From positions 1 to 64,000 of the forward strand of contig NZ_VLKT01000008.1 in the NCBI RefSeq assembly GCF_007830515.1: a stretch of DNA of 64,000 nt, read 5' to 3'. The notes below the pieces were generated by a model. The model worked only from the letters and a program-made list of their open reading frames with translations, was not told where the DNA came from and ran no database searches. Every line of letters starts with the position of its first letter. The first letter of the stretch is position 1. The stretch comes from Mesorhizobium tianshanense (GTDB taxonomy: Bacteria > Pseudomonadota > Alphaproteobacteria > Rhizobiales > Rhizobiaceae). Of this stretch, positions 42,524 to 51,934 are shown one piece after another. Both the position numbers and the translations under genes were made by a program.

Positions 42524-45294
42524 CGGCGTGCCTCCTTGTCGCGTATCGCAGCGCGGATGCGGGTCGGCGTCGCCGGAATTTTGGTAACCAGGACGCCGGC
42601 GGCATGACGGATGGCGTTGAGGATCGCGGGCGCCGTCGGGATCAGCACATGCTCGCCCAGACCCTTGGCGCCAAAGGGTCCTTCCGGATCCGGAACTTCG
42701 ATCAGGATGGTCTCGATCGGCGGCACGTCGCCGATGGTCGGGATGAGGTAATCGTGCAGATTCTCCGTGCGGCCGGGGATGTATTCCTCCATCAGCGCCA
42801 TGCCGATGCCTTGCGCGATGCCGCCCTCGATCTGGCCTTCGGCGAGCAGCGGATTGATCGCCTTGCCGACATCGTGCGCGGCGGTGATCTTGATCAGCTT
42901 CACCGTGCCGAGCTTGAGGTCGACCTCCAGTTCGGCGATCTGCGCGCCATAGCCATAGACTGCATAGGGCTTGCCCTGGCCCTTGGCGTCGAGCGGCAGC
43001 GTCGGCGGATCATAGCTTTCCTCGGCGCGGAAGACGAAACCATCGGCATCGGCCTTCAGCGCAGACAGATCGATGTGCCGTGTCGCTTCGCCCTCGCGGA
43101 TGACCAGGCTTGTGCCATCCAGAGCTATCGCTGCCTTTCCGGAGACATTAGCGAAGCGCAGCATGGTCTCGCGCAAGGCGCTTCCAGCCTTTTCGGCGGC
43201 CTTGCCGGTCACGAAGGTCTGGCGCGAAGCGGACGTCTTGCCGGCGTCCGGCGTGATTGCCGTGTCGGCGCTTTTCAGACGGAATTTTTCGAGCGGCAGG
43301 CCAAGCGCGTCGGCGCAGATCTGGGCGATGACCGTGTTCGAGCCTTGCCCGATATCGACGGCACCCTGATGCAGGACGACATCGCCAGAAGCGGAGATGC
43401 CGACCTTGATGGTCGAGGGATTGGGCAGCGAGGTGTTGCCGCAGCCATACCAGCAGGAGGCGACACCGACGCCGCGTTTCCTGTCGTCGTTTGCAGCATT
43501 GAATGCATCCGCATCGGCAAGCGCGCGCGCCCAATGCGGTCGCAGCGCTTCAAGGCACTCGGCGATGCCGACGCCCGATTCCAGCCTCTGGCCGGTGACC
43601 GTTTCGGAGCCGTTCCGAAGGCAGTTCTTCAGGCGAAAATCGAGCCGGTCCAGCCCAAGCTTTTCGGCCAGTTCGTCATAGAGCGTTTCCTGCATGATCG
43701 TCGCCTGCGGCACGCCGAAACCGCGGAAGGCGCCGGAGATCGGCCCATTTGTGTGGATGGCGCGGCCTTCGGCGCGATAGTTCGGCGTCGCATAGGGACC
43801 GGAGGCGTGTACCGGCACGCGGTTGGCGACGGTCGGCCCCCAGCTCGCATAGGCGCCGGTGTTGAAATCGCCTGCGAAGACCATGCCGGTGACGCGTCCA
43901 TCGGCATCGGCGCCGATGGTCGCCTTCATCTCGGCGGGATGGCGCTTGGTCGTCGATATCATCGATTCATTGCGGGTATAGGCGAGTGCCGCCGGCCGCC
44001 CGGTCTTCATCGCGACCAGGCCGATCAACGGCTGCAACGAAACGTCGAGCTTGGAGCCGAAGCCGCCACCTGTCGCGGTCGGCACGATACGCACCTTGTC
44101 GACGGCAAGGCCAAGCACCTTTGCCACGTCGTCGCGGTCCATGTAGGGCGCCTGCGTGCAGGCGACGACGACGAGCGTGTCGCCGTCCATATAGGCATAG
44201 CCGGCTTCCGGCTCGACATAGGCATGCTCGACATAGGATGTGTCGACGGCGCCGGAAACGATGAAGGCAGCGCCGGCAAGGGCGGCCTCCGGGTCACCGC
44301 GCTCGACAAAGCCTGATGTGAGCAGGTTTGCCGGCCGGTTGTCGTGAATCAGTTGCGCGCCGCTGGCTTGCGCCTCGCAAGGCTGCAGGACATGCGGCAA
44401 CTCGGTCCAACGAACAGGAAAATCCGAAAGATCGAGATCGAGGATGGCCTCGCGCTCGCCGGCAACCAGCGCCACCGCCTCGCCGCGAAAGCGCGAAAAA
44501 CCTCCGGCCAACGCCGGCTGGTCGGCAAAAGGCGCAATGACGCCGAAGCTGTTCTTTCCCGGAATGTCGGCAGCCGTGAAGACGCCGACGATACCAGGAT
44601 GGGTTTTCGCCCAGGCGTCGAGATCGCCAAAGGCGAAGCGGGCATGATGATGCGGCGAGCGGACCACCAGCACCGCCAGCGCGTCGGCTGGGAAGGAATC
44701 GCCACCGAATTTTTCGCCGCCGGTGACTTTCGGCAGGCCGTCGAGCCTGATCGGGGACGAACCAACGGCGTGGCCGGATTGCGGCAAACGGAAATCGAGG
44801 TCATCGGCATGGCGCGACGCATCCATCACCGCGGCAATAATCTTTCGGTAACCGGTGCAACGGCAGAGGACGCCGCCCAGCGCATCCTGGGTTTCAGCCT
44901 CGGTTGGATTGGGTTTGCGGTCCAGCAGCGCGGTTGCCGCGATTAGCAGGCCGGGCGTGCAGATGCCGCATTGCGCCGCGCCGTGGTCGAGGAACGAGGC
45001 CTGCAGCGCCGACAGCCTGTCATTGGCGAGGCCTTCGACGGTCGTCACCGCGGTGCCAGCGGCAGAAGCCGCCGACATCAGGCAGGCGCAGACGGGTTCG
45101 CCGTCGACCAGCACCGTGCAGGCGCCGCAGTCGCCGGCATCGCAGCCGATCTTGGTGCCGGTCAGGCGCAATTCGTCGCGCAGCACCGAAGAGAGACGGC
45201 GTACCGGCGGCACGCAGACAGAAACGGCAGCGCCGTTGACCTCGAAGGCGATGTCAGCGCGTTCCATCCTTATGCCAGGCTTAGCTTCGCTCAT
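42520..45294 (-). CDS. Xanthine dehydrogenase-family hydroxylase, fused 2Fe-2S and molybdopterin subunits
   Basis: A 924-residue fusion. The N-terminal 160 residues carry two 2Fe-2S clusters: Cys51, 56, 59, 69 (GCDAGDCGACTVLVDGEPVC) and Cys109, 112, 144, 146 (CGICTPG and LCRCTGYRKI). The remainder is the molybdopterin subunit with ATGGGFGSKLDVSLQ, ISGAFRGFGVPQATIMQETL, GAVDIGQGSNTVIAQICAD and the active-site Glu region GAKGLGEHVLIPTAPAILNA. It hydroxylates an aromatic heterocycle with water oxygen; with the neighbouring reductase, nicotinate to 6-hydroxynicotinate is plausible. ATGA overlaps link it to both neighbours. A separate FAD subunit precedes it. Confidence 0.92.
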   Translation of the reverse strand: MSEAKPGIRMERADIAFEVNGAAVSVCVPPVRRLSSVLRDELRLTGTKIGCDAGDCGACTVLVDGEPVCACLMSAASAAGTAVTTVEGLANDRLSALQASFLDHGAAQCGICTPGLLIAATALLDRKPNPTEAETQDALGGVLCRCTGYRKIIAAVMDASRHADDLDFRLPQSGHAVGSSPIRLDGLPKVTGGEKFGGDSFPADALAVLVVRSPHHHARFAFGDLDAWAKTHPGIVGVFTAADIPGKNSFGVIAPFADQPALAGGFSRFRGEAVALVAGEREAILDLDLSDFPVRWTELPHVLQPCEAQASGAQLIHDNRPANLLTSGFVERGDPEAALAGAAFIVSGAVDTSYVEHAYVEPEAGYAYMDGDTLVVVACTQAPYMDRDDVAKVLGLAVDKVRIVPTATGGGFGSKLDVSLQPLIGLVAMKTGRPAALAYTRNESMISTTKRHPAEMKATIGADADGRVTGMVFAGDFNTGAYASWGPTVANRVPVHASGPYATPNYRAEGRAIHTNGPISGAFRGFGVPQATIMQETLYDELAEKLGLDRLDFRLKNCLRNGSETVTGQRLESGVGIAECLEALRPHWARALADADAFNAANDDRKRGVGVASCWYGCGNTSLPNPSTIKVGISASGDVVLHQGAVDIGQGSNTVIAQICADALGLPLEKFRLKSADTAITPDAGKTSASRQTFVTGKAAEKAGSALRETMLRFANVSGKAAIALDGTSLVIREGEATRHIDLSALKADADGFVFRAEESYDPPTLPLDAKGQGKPYAVYGYGAQIAELEVDLKLGTVKLIKITAAHDVGKAINPLLAEGQIEGGIAQGIGMALMEEYIPGRTENLHDYLIPTIGDVPPIETILIEVPDPEGPFGAKGLGEHVLIPTAPAILNAIRHAAGVLVTKIPATPTRIRAAIRDKEARR

Positions 45295-46154
45295 GCTGCC
45301 GCCACCTTTTCCATAGGCATATGACCCGCGGCACCGAGCACGGCGCGGGCGACGATCTCGCGCGCGGCGTCCAGCCGGTACTCGGCGCTGCCGCGCACAT
45401 CGCCGATCGGCGAAAGCTCGTCCATCGGTGCGGACTGGATCGCAGTGGCGAGAGCGTGGCCGACCGGGACGCCGCGCAACGCTGCTTCGACATTTGCTAG
45501 ACGTTTGGCGACCGCCGAACAGGAGCCGACGGCGACGGCAGCGTTGCCGACGATGCCGTCCTCAATGCTCAAGCGGGCGGCCGCCATGGCGATGGAAATG
45601 ACGAGATAGCGACGCGCGCCGAGCTTCACGAAAGCCGACGTGCCGGTGGTTGCGTTTTTCGGCACGCGGATTGCGGTGACCATTTCGCCCAGCCGAAGTT
45701 CCGTGCGGCGGTTTCCCAGGATGAATTTTTCCAGCGGCAGACGGCGGGCCACTGCCATCGAGCGCAGTTCGACCTCGGCGTCGAGAACAAGCAGCCCCGG
45801 CACGCCGTCGGCGGCCGGAGAGGCATTGCAGAGATTGCCGGCGATGGAGGCGACGTTCTGGATCTGCACCGAGCCCACTTCCCGCGCTGCCTGCTTCAGC
45901 GCATCGAAGGCCGCCGGCAGGGGATGGCGGACGAAGTCGGTCCAAGTGGTACGCGCGCCGATGACCCAATGGTCCTCGGTCTCAGCGATTCCGCTCAGAA
46001 CCGCCAGGCCGTTGATGTCGAGGATATTTTCGCGGAAAGGCTTGGCTCCTTGCGCCGGATAGAAATCGGTGCCGCCGGCAAGGATGCGCCACGAGCCCTC
46101 GCCCAGCAAAGCCAGCGCCTCGTCGACCGTGGTGGGTTTCGCGTAACGGATCAC
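45291..46154 (-). CDS. Xanthine dehydrogenase-family FAD-binding subunit
   Basis: A 287-residue medium subunit of the molybdenum hydroxylase. FAD contacts are LAGGTDFYPAQG near residue 30 and IQNVASIAGNLCNASPAADG around 100. The CO dehydrogenase flavoprotein C-terminal domain follows (ISIAMAAARLSIEDGIVGNA). The GTG at 46154 has GGGAAGG six bases upstream and starts directly at the conserved VIRYAKPTTVDEAL; a TTG at 46169 is less likely. It is the first gene of the operon, and its stop overlaps the next ATG (ATGA). Electrons pass from Mo through the 2Fe-2S clusters to this flavin. Confidence 0.92.
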   Translation of the reverse strand: MIRYAKPTTVDEALALLGEGSWRILAGGTDFYPAQGAKPFRENILDINGLAVLSGIAETEDHWVIGARTTWTDFVRHPLPAAFDALKQAAREVGSVQIQNVASIAGNLCNASPAADGVPGLLVLDAEVELRSMAVARRLPLEKFILGNRRTELRLGEMVTAIRVPKNATTGTSAFVKLGARRYLVISIAMAAARLSIEDGIVGNAAVAVGSCSAVAKRLANVEAALRGVPVGHALATAIQSAPMDELSPIGDVRGSAEYRLDAAREIVARAVLGAAGHMPMEKVAAA

Positions 46155-46214
46155 GCTTTGCCTTCCCAAAAGGGGTCTTCCGGTGGATCCTGCCGGCGTC
46201 CGAACCGGGCAAAT

Positions 46215-46232
46215 TCATTCGTATGCAAATGA
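46215..46232. promoter_or_regulatory. Candidate MarR operator upstream of the hydroxylase operon
   Basis: TCATTCGTATGCAAATGA is an 18-bp imperfect palindrome (7 of 9 positions symmetric) about 60 bases before the FAD-subunit start, within the AT-richest part of the 282-base divergent gap to pncA. MarR proteins usually bind such 16-20-bp A/T-flanked palindromes. Binding by the MarR encoded at the end of the operon is inferred only. Confidence 0.4.
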
Positions 46233-46436
46233 TATCAAGCCGGCTGGAATTGTCAAAGCCGGAGTTTGCGCCGGCCGGTCGCATCGGCGCGGCGGCAAGC
46301 CTTTGTATGCCGTTGGAGGTTGACGCAGCCGGCCATCTGGTCAAGTTTCTGCATCCGTTGTGTCAGCGGCATTTTTCCGCGTTCGGCAGACCATCCGTTC
46401 GGGTCATGCTTCCGGGACAGACAAGAGGGAGGCTCC

Positions 46437-47036
46437 ATGGCCGACGAAGCGCTTGTTATCATAGACCTGCAGAACGATTTCTGCCCGGGCGGCGCGCTGG
46501 CGGTGGCCGGCGGCGACGAGATCGTGCCGCTGGTCAACGACCTGATCCGACGGACAGAACATGTCGTGCTGACGCAGGACTGGCATCCCGCCGGCCATTC
46601 GAGCTTTGCCTCCAGCCATCCCGGCAAGCAGCCCTTCGAGTCGATCGATCTGCCTTATGGCCAGCAGACCCTGTGGCCGGACCACTGCATCCAAGGCAGC
46701 CTCGGCTCGGATTTCCATTCGGGCCTTGCCTGGACCAAGGCCGAACTGGTGATCCGCAAGGGCTACCACCCGGAGATCGACAGCTATTCGGCTTTCTTCG
46801 AGAACGACCGGACGACGCCGACCGGCCTTGCCGGCTATCTCCACGAGCGCGGCATCGACACACTAACCCTGGTCGGCCTAGCGACCGACTTCTGCGTCGC
46901 CTTTTCGGCGCTCGATGCGGTCAAGCACGGCTTTCATACCACAGTGCGGCTCGACGCTTGCCGCGGCATCAATCTCAATGGCTCCCTCGAGACAATGCTG
47001 AACCGAATGCGCGATGCCGGCGTGACACTGGCTTGA
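46437..47036 (+). CDS. pncA: Nicotinamidase
   Basis: A 199-residue isochorismatase-fold amidase converting nicotinamide to nicotinate for NAD salvage. The catalytic triad is present: Asp10 (IIDLQNDFCPGG), Lys108 (VIRKGY) and Cys153 (GLATDFCVAFSALDAVKHGF). Metal ligands Asp48, His50 and His83 (QDWHPAGHSS, WPDHC) are also there. ATG 46437 follows AGAGGGAGG. It is divergent from the nicotinate-like degradation operon and shares its control region. Its product could feed either PncB (55-56 kb) or that operon. Confidence 0.95.
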   Translation: MADEALVIIDLQNDFCPGGALAVAGGDEIVPLVNDLIRRTEHVVLTQDWHPAGHSSFASSHPGKQPFESIDLPYGQQTLWPDHCIQGSLGSDFHSGLAWTKAELVIRKGYHPEIDSYSAFFENDRTTPTGLAGYLHERGIDTLTLVGLATDFCVAFSALDAVKHGFHTTVRLDACRGINLNGSLETMLNRMRDAGVTLA

Positions 47037-47074
47037 ACACCAATCGCATCCGACACAATTCCAAAGGGGGCTTT

Positions 47075-48505
47075 ATGCGGTTTGCGGCGGCTTTGGCGGC
47101 GGGCGCTGTGGTGACAGTCGCAACCCTGTTTCCAGAAATAGCGTTCGCAGCCGAGGCCCATGAACTGCCGGGCGAGACAATGTCGCTGTGGTGGGCGCTG
47201 CCCTTTGTCGGCCTGCTTCTGTCGATCGCCACCGGGCCATTGCTCTTCCACCGTGTCTGGGAGCATCACTACGGCAAGATCACCGTCATCTGGGCGGCGC
47301 TTGCGGTCGTGCCGCTGGCGGTTGCGTTCGGCATGCCTTCGGCCACCGAGGCGGTGCTGCATGCGCTGCTCACCGAATACATGTCGTTCATCATCCTTCT
47401 GTTCGCGTTGTTCACCATTTCGGGTGGCATCCTCGTCGCCGGCAACATCCATGGTACGCCGCTGGTGAATGCCGGACTGCTGCTGATCGGGGCGATGCTC
47501 GCCTCGGTCATCGGGACGACCGGCGCCTCGATGATCCTGATCCGGCCGATCCTGCGCGCCAACGACAACCGGCCGTTCAACGCCCATGTCGTCATCTTCT
47601 TCATTTTCCTGGTGTCCAACATCGGCGGCTCACTGACGCCGCTCGGCGACCCGCCGCTGTTCGTCGGCTTCCTGCGCGGCGTCGATTTCTTCTGGACCAC
47701 TGCGAATCTCTATCAGGAGACACTGTTCGTCGGCGGCCTGGTGTTGGCTGTCTTCCTGGCCATGGACATGATCCTGCATCGCCGCGAGGCCGGCGCGCCG
47801 AAGATCAAGGACCCGACGCCAGACTCGAAGGTACGCATCCGCGGCCTGGCCAACGTCCCGCTGCTGGCCGGGGTGATCGGCGCGATCCTGCTTTCTGCGA
47901 CCTGGAAGCCGGGCGTGGCTTTCTCCGTCCAGGGCGTGGGCCTCGAATTACAGAACCTCGTGCGTGACGCCATCATCCTGGCGCTTGCCTTCCTTTCGCT
48001 CGCGGTCTCGCGCAAGAGCCACAGGCAGGCGAACAACTTCCACTGGGAGCCGATCGCCGAGGTGGCGAAGCTGTTCGCCGGCATTTTCATCTGCATCGTG
48101 CCGGTCGTCGCCATTCTCAGGGCCGGCCTCGACGGTGCGCTGGCGCCGCTGGTCGCGCTTGTCAGCTCGCCCACGGGCGAACCAAACGACGTTGCCTATT
48201 TCTGGCTGACCGGGGCGCTGTCGTCCTTCCTCGACAACGCGCCGACCTACCTGGTGTTCTTCGAGCTCGCCGGCGGCGACCCACAGCACCTGATGACCAC
48301 CTTCGCCTCGACCCTGGCGGCGATCTCGGCCGGGGCGGTGTTCATGGGCGCCAACACCTATATCGGCAATGCGCCGAACTTCATGGTGTACGCCATCGCC
48401 AGGCATCGCGGCGTCAAGATGCCGGGCTTTTTCGGCTATATGGCGTGGTCTGGCGCGGTGCTGATCCCGACATTCCTGATCGCGGGTTTTCTGTTCCTTG
48501 GCTAA
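47075..48505 (+). CDS. NhaD/CitMHS-like sodium:proton antiporter family protein
   Basis: A 476-residue polytopic protein with a cleavable-looking leader (MRFAAALAAGAVVTVATLFP, cut near AFAAEA) and about 11-12 helices. IT-superfamily features include SFIILLFALFTISGGILVAG, FLVSNIGGSLTPLGDPPLFV (the NhaD-type GG-x-TP-x-GDPP re-entrant motif), LSSFLDNAPTYLVFF (D-N-A-P second re-entrant motif) and MGANTYIGNAPNFMVYAIA. The family exchanges Na+/H+ or carries organic anions. It starts 38 bases after pncA with a strong AAAGGGGG site, so co-transcription with pncA is likely. It ends directly at the stop of livF (convergent, no gap). Confidence 0.85.
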   Translation: MRFAAALAAGAVVTVATLFPEIAFAAEAHELPGETMSLWWALPFVGLLLSIATGPLLFHRVWEHHYGKITVIWAALAVVPLAVAFGMPSATEAVLHALLTEYMSFIILLFALFTISGGILVAGNIHGTPLVNAGLLLIGAMLASVIGTTGASMILIRPILRANDNRPFNAHVVIFFIFLVSNIGGSLTPLGDPPLFVGFLRGVDFFWTTANLYQETLFVGGLVLAVFLAMDMILHRREAGAPKIKDPTPDSKVRIRGLANVPLLAGVIGAILLSATWKPGVAFSVQGVGLELQNLVRDAIILALAFLSLAVSRKSHRQANNFHWEPIAEVAKLFAGIFICIVPVVAILRAGLDGALAPLVALVSSPTGEPNDVAYFWLTGALSSFLDNAPTYLVFFELAGGDPQHLMTTFASTLAAISAGAVFMGANTYIGNAPNFMVYAIARHRGVKMPGFFGYMAWSGAVLIPTFLIAGFLFLG

Positions 48506-49221
48506 TCAGCCGACGCCGACATAGCGGCGGACCGCCGACGGATCGGCGCGCAGCTCCTCGACATCGACGGTCTCGCGGTTGCGGCCGTTCTCGATGAACG
48601 AGACCCGGTCGGCGACGGACAGCACGGCATCGACCCGCTGCTCGACCAGGATCGTCGAGACGCCAAGGTCGCGCAGCTTCGACACCGTCTCGCGGATCCT
48701 GGCGATCATCGCCGGCATCAATCCTTCGGTCGGCTCGTCGAGCAGAAGCACCTGCGGTTCGAGGCACAGCGCCCGTGCCATGGCCAGCATCTGCTGCTCG
48801 CCGCCCGACAGCGTGCCGGAGCGCTGCCTGAGCCGCTGGCGCAGCAGCGGGAAGAGGTCGAGCACGTTTTCGCGCGTCGCCTTGCCCTTGCCGCGGGCCA
48901 TCAGGCCGATCTCGATATTTTCCGCCACCGTCATCTCGGCGAACAGCCGCCTGCCCTGCGGCACATAGGCGACGCCGGCCTTCGGCACGTCGTGCGCCGG
49001 CAGGCCGGTCAATTCCCGCCCTTCGAGCCTGATCGAACCGGCGCGTGATGGAACGAGGCCCATGATCGCCTTCAGCGTCGTCGTCTTGCCGGCGCCGTTG
49101 CGGCCGAACAGGCAAAGCACCTCGCCCTTGTTCAGCATGAGGTCGAGGCCGTAGAGCACCTGGACCTCGCCGTAGAAGCAGTCGAGCCCGGAGATGGTCA
49201 GCGCTTCAGCCCGTGTTTCAG

Positions 49222-49225
<4 letters not shown>
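48506..49225 (-). CDS. livF: Branched-chain amino acid-type ABC transporter ATP-binding protein LivF
   Basis: A 239-residue ATPase of the HAAT importer family: Walker A GRNGAGKTTTLKAI, Q-loop YVPQGRRLFAEMTVAENIEI, signature LSGGEQQMLAMARAL and Walker B VLLLDEPTEGLMP. The VPQGRRLF stretch is typical of LivF rather than LivG. It is the last gene of a five-gene importer operon (binding protein, H, M, G, F), and its start overlaps the livG stop by four bases. It drives uptake of the ligand held by the binding protein; the ligand is unknown. Confidence 0.93.
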
Positions 49226-49946
<721 letters not shown>

Positions 49947-49959
<13 letters not shown>

Positions 49960-50909
49960 CCGAGCCAGCGCTGGCGGATGGTGCCGAGAATGCCCTTGGG
50001 GAAGAACAGCACCAGCAGGATGAGGGCGATGCCGACGATCAGCAGATAGGCCGAGGTGTAGCCGCTGGTGATGTCGACGACATAGTACATGAACAGCGTG
50101 CCGATCAGCGGACCGAGCGTGGTGGCAGCACCGCCGAGCAGCACCCAGAGCAGAGGCAGGATGGAATATTGCACCGAGGCGAAAGTCGAGCCGACATAGC
50201 CGAACAGCAGCGCGTAAGCGGCGCCCGAAGCCGCGCAGATGGTGCCGGAGACGACGACCGCGACGAGCTTGTTGGAAAGCGTGTCGTAGCCGAGCATTTT
50301 GGTCCGCTCCTCGTTCTCACGGATGGCAACCAGCACACGGCCATATCTGGAGCGGACGATGACGAGCGTCACCAGCAGCACGATCGAGAACAGGGCGAGT
50401 GCGCTCATGTAGCGCACGGTCGGTTCGGTGAGGCCGAGCGACGTGCTGCCAACGACGAGGACACGCGCCGACTGCGGCACCACCAGGCCCTGGTCGCCGC
50501 CGGTCCAGGACGCGAAATAGAGGATTATGAGATAGAAGACCTGCGCGAACATCATGGTAACGATCATGAAGGCGACGCCGGTGGTGCGCAGCGCAAGCAG
50601 ACCGATCACCAGCGCGAGAAGCGCGCCGCAGGCGAGGCCGGCGGTGAAGGCGGCCGGCACGCTCCAGCCGAGATGGATGACGGCAAGGCCTGCACCGTAG
50701 AGCCCAGCCGAAAAGAACATGGCGTGGCCGAGGCTGAGCAGTCCGACATAGCCGAACAGCATGTTGTAGCCCATGGCGAAGACCGCCAGCACCATGATGC
50801 GGGCGAGCAGGCCGTGGTGATACTCCGGCAGGACGAAGCTCAAGGCGAAAAGCAGGGCGATGACGCCCAAATGCAGGGCATAAGCCTTTGCCGGCGAAGC
50901 TTCCTTCAT
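49947..50909 (-). CDS. livM: Branched-chain amino acid-type ABC transporter permease LivM
   Basis: A 320-residue permease with about nine to ten helices. LivM signatures are NMLFGYVGLLSLGHAMFFSA near the N-terminus, LLALRTTGVAFMIVTMMFAQ and the cytoplasmic coupling loop SRYGRVLVAIRENEERTKML (EAA-like). It ends LLVLFFPKGILGTIRQRWLG, also typical. It overlaps livH by four bases (ATGA). It forms a heterodimer with LivH in the inner membrane. Confidence 0.93.
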
Positions 50910-51787
50910 CGCGATGCCGTCCCGAACAGGCCTTGCGGCCGGAACACCAGCACCATGGCAACCAGCAGGGTGGCGATGATCTTGGCCAGCGTCGGCGAGA
51001 AGAACACCGAGATGATGCCGTCCGACAGGCCGATCAGCACGGCGGCGACGACGGTGCCGCGCAGCGAGCCGAGGCCGCCGATGATGACGACGATGAAGGA
51101 CAGGAGCAGCGGGTCCTGCCCCATCAGATAATGTGCCTGGCTGATCGGCACGATCAGCACCGCGGCCACCGCCGCCAGCATGGCGCCGAGCGCGAAGACG
51201 CCGGCGTAGACTCTGGTGACCGGAATGCCGAAGGCCTGCGCCGTCTCGCTGTCATACTGCGTGGCGCGCATGACGAGGCCGATTTTGGTGCGTGTCAGCA
51301 CGAACCACGTCGCGACAAGCAGAAGCGCGGACGCGGCGATGATCGACAGCTTGTAGCCGGAGTAGCCGAACCACGGCAAAAGAATGCGGTAGCTGAAGGG
51401 CGGCTCCACCGGCCGTGCCTCCGGACCGTAGAAGGTCAGCGCCAGTTGCTGGATGATATAGAGCATGCCGATGGTGGCGACGATGGTGGCTTCCGGATTG
51501 TAATTCAGCCGGCGCAGCACCAGCCGTTCGGCGACGAGCGCGATCAGGCCGACGATCAGCGGCGCCAGCACCAGGGCGGCCAGGAAGCCGAGCGACGGAT
51601 GGCCTGAAATCGCCGTGGTGATCGCCCAGGCAAGCACCGCGCCCAGCATGAAGAACTCGCCATGGGCGACATTGACGACGCGCATGACGCCGAACACCAG
51701 CGACAGGCCGAGCGCAGTCAGCGCCAGCACGGCGGAGGTGACGAGGCCTTCAAGGGCGGCAAGGAGAAGATGAGGTCCGAAGGCCAT
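50906..51787 (-). CDS. livH: Branched-chain amino acid-type ABC transporter permease LivH
   Basis: A 293-residue permease with eight or so helices. LivH signatures are GLSLVFGVMRVVNVAHGEFF near residue 30, LTRTKIGLVMRATQYDSETA (coupling loop) and the C-terminal VLIGLSDGIISVFFSPTLAK followed by LVFRPQGLFG. It is the first membrane component after the binding-protein gene, from which a roughly 135-bp palindromic element separates it (51796-51930). That hairpin may lower expression of the membrane genes relative to the abundant binding protein. Confidence 0.93.
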   Translation of the reverse strand: MAFGPHLLLAALEGLVTSAVLALTALGLSLVFGVMRVVNVAHGEFFMLGAVLAWAITTAISGHPSLGFLAALVLAPLIVGLIALVAERLVLRRLNYNPEATIVATIGMLYIIQQLALTFYGPEARPVEPPFSYRILLPWFGYSGYKLSIIAASALLLVATWFVLTRTKIGLVMRATQYDSETAQAFGIPVTRVYAGVFALGAMLAAVAAVLIVPISQAHYLMGQDPLLLSFIVVIIGGLGSLRGTVVAAVLIGLSDGIISVFFSPTLAKIIATLLVAMVLVFRPQGLFGTASR

Positions 51788-51795
51788 TCAGGGAG

Positions 51796-51930
51796 CCCTT
51801 ACCCCCTTTGTGGGGAGGGTGACCGCGAAGCGGTCGGGTGGGGGGAGTGGGGCTCGGATCGTCGCGACCCCCACCCCGTCTCAAACGCGAAGCTTGTGTG
51901 CCGACCCTCCCCACAAAGGGGAGGGTAAGG
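51796..51930. repeat. Long intergenic inverted repeat between binding protein and livH
   Basis: The arm starting CCCTTACCCCCTTTGTGGGG (51796-51820) is complementary to the arm ending CCACAAAGGGGAGGGTAAGG (51904-51930) with a two-base offset, around an 83-base centre. That centre contains its own GACCGCGAAGCGGTC hairpin and the sequence CCCCCACCCCGTCTC. Such GC-rich elements recur between genes in Mesorhizobium genomes. In the transcript it would fold strongly just after the binding-protein gene. Confidence 0.85.
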
Positions 51931-51934
51931 CGCG

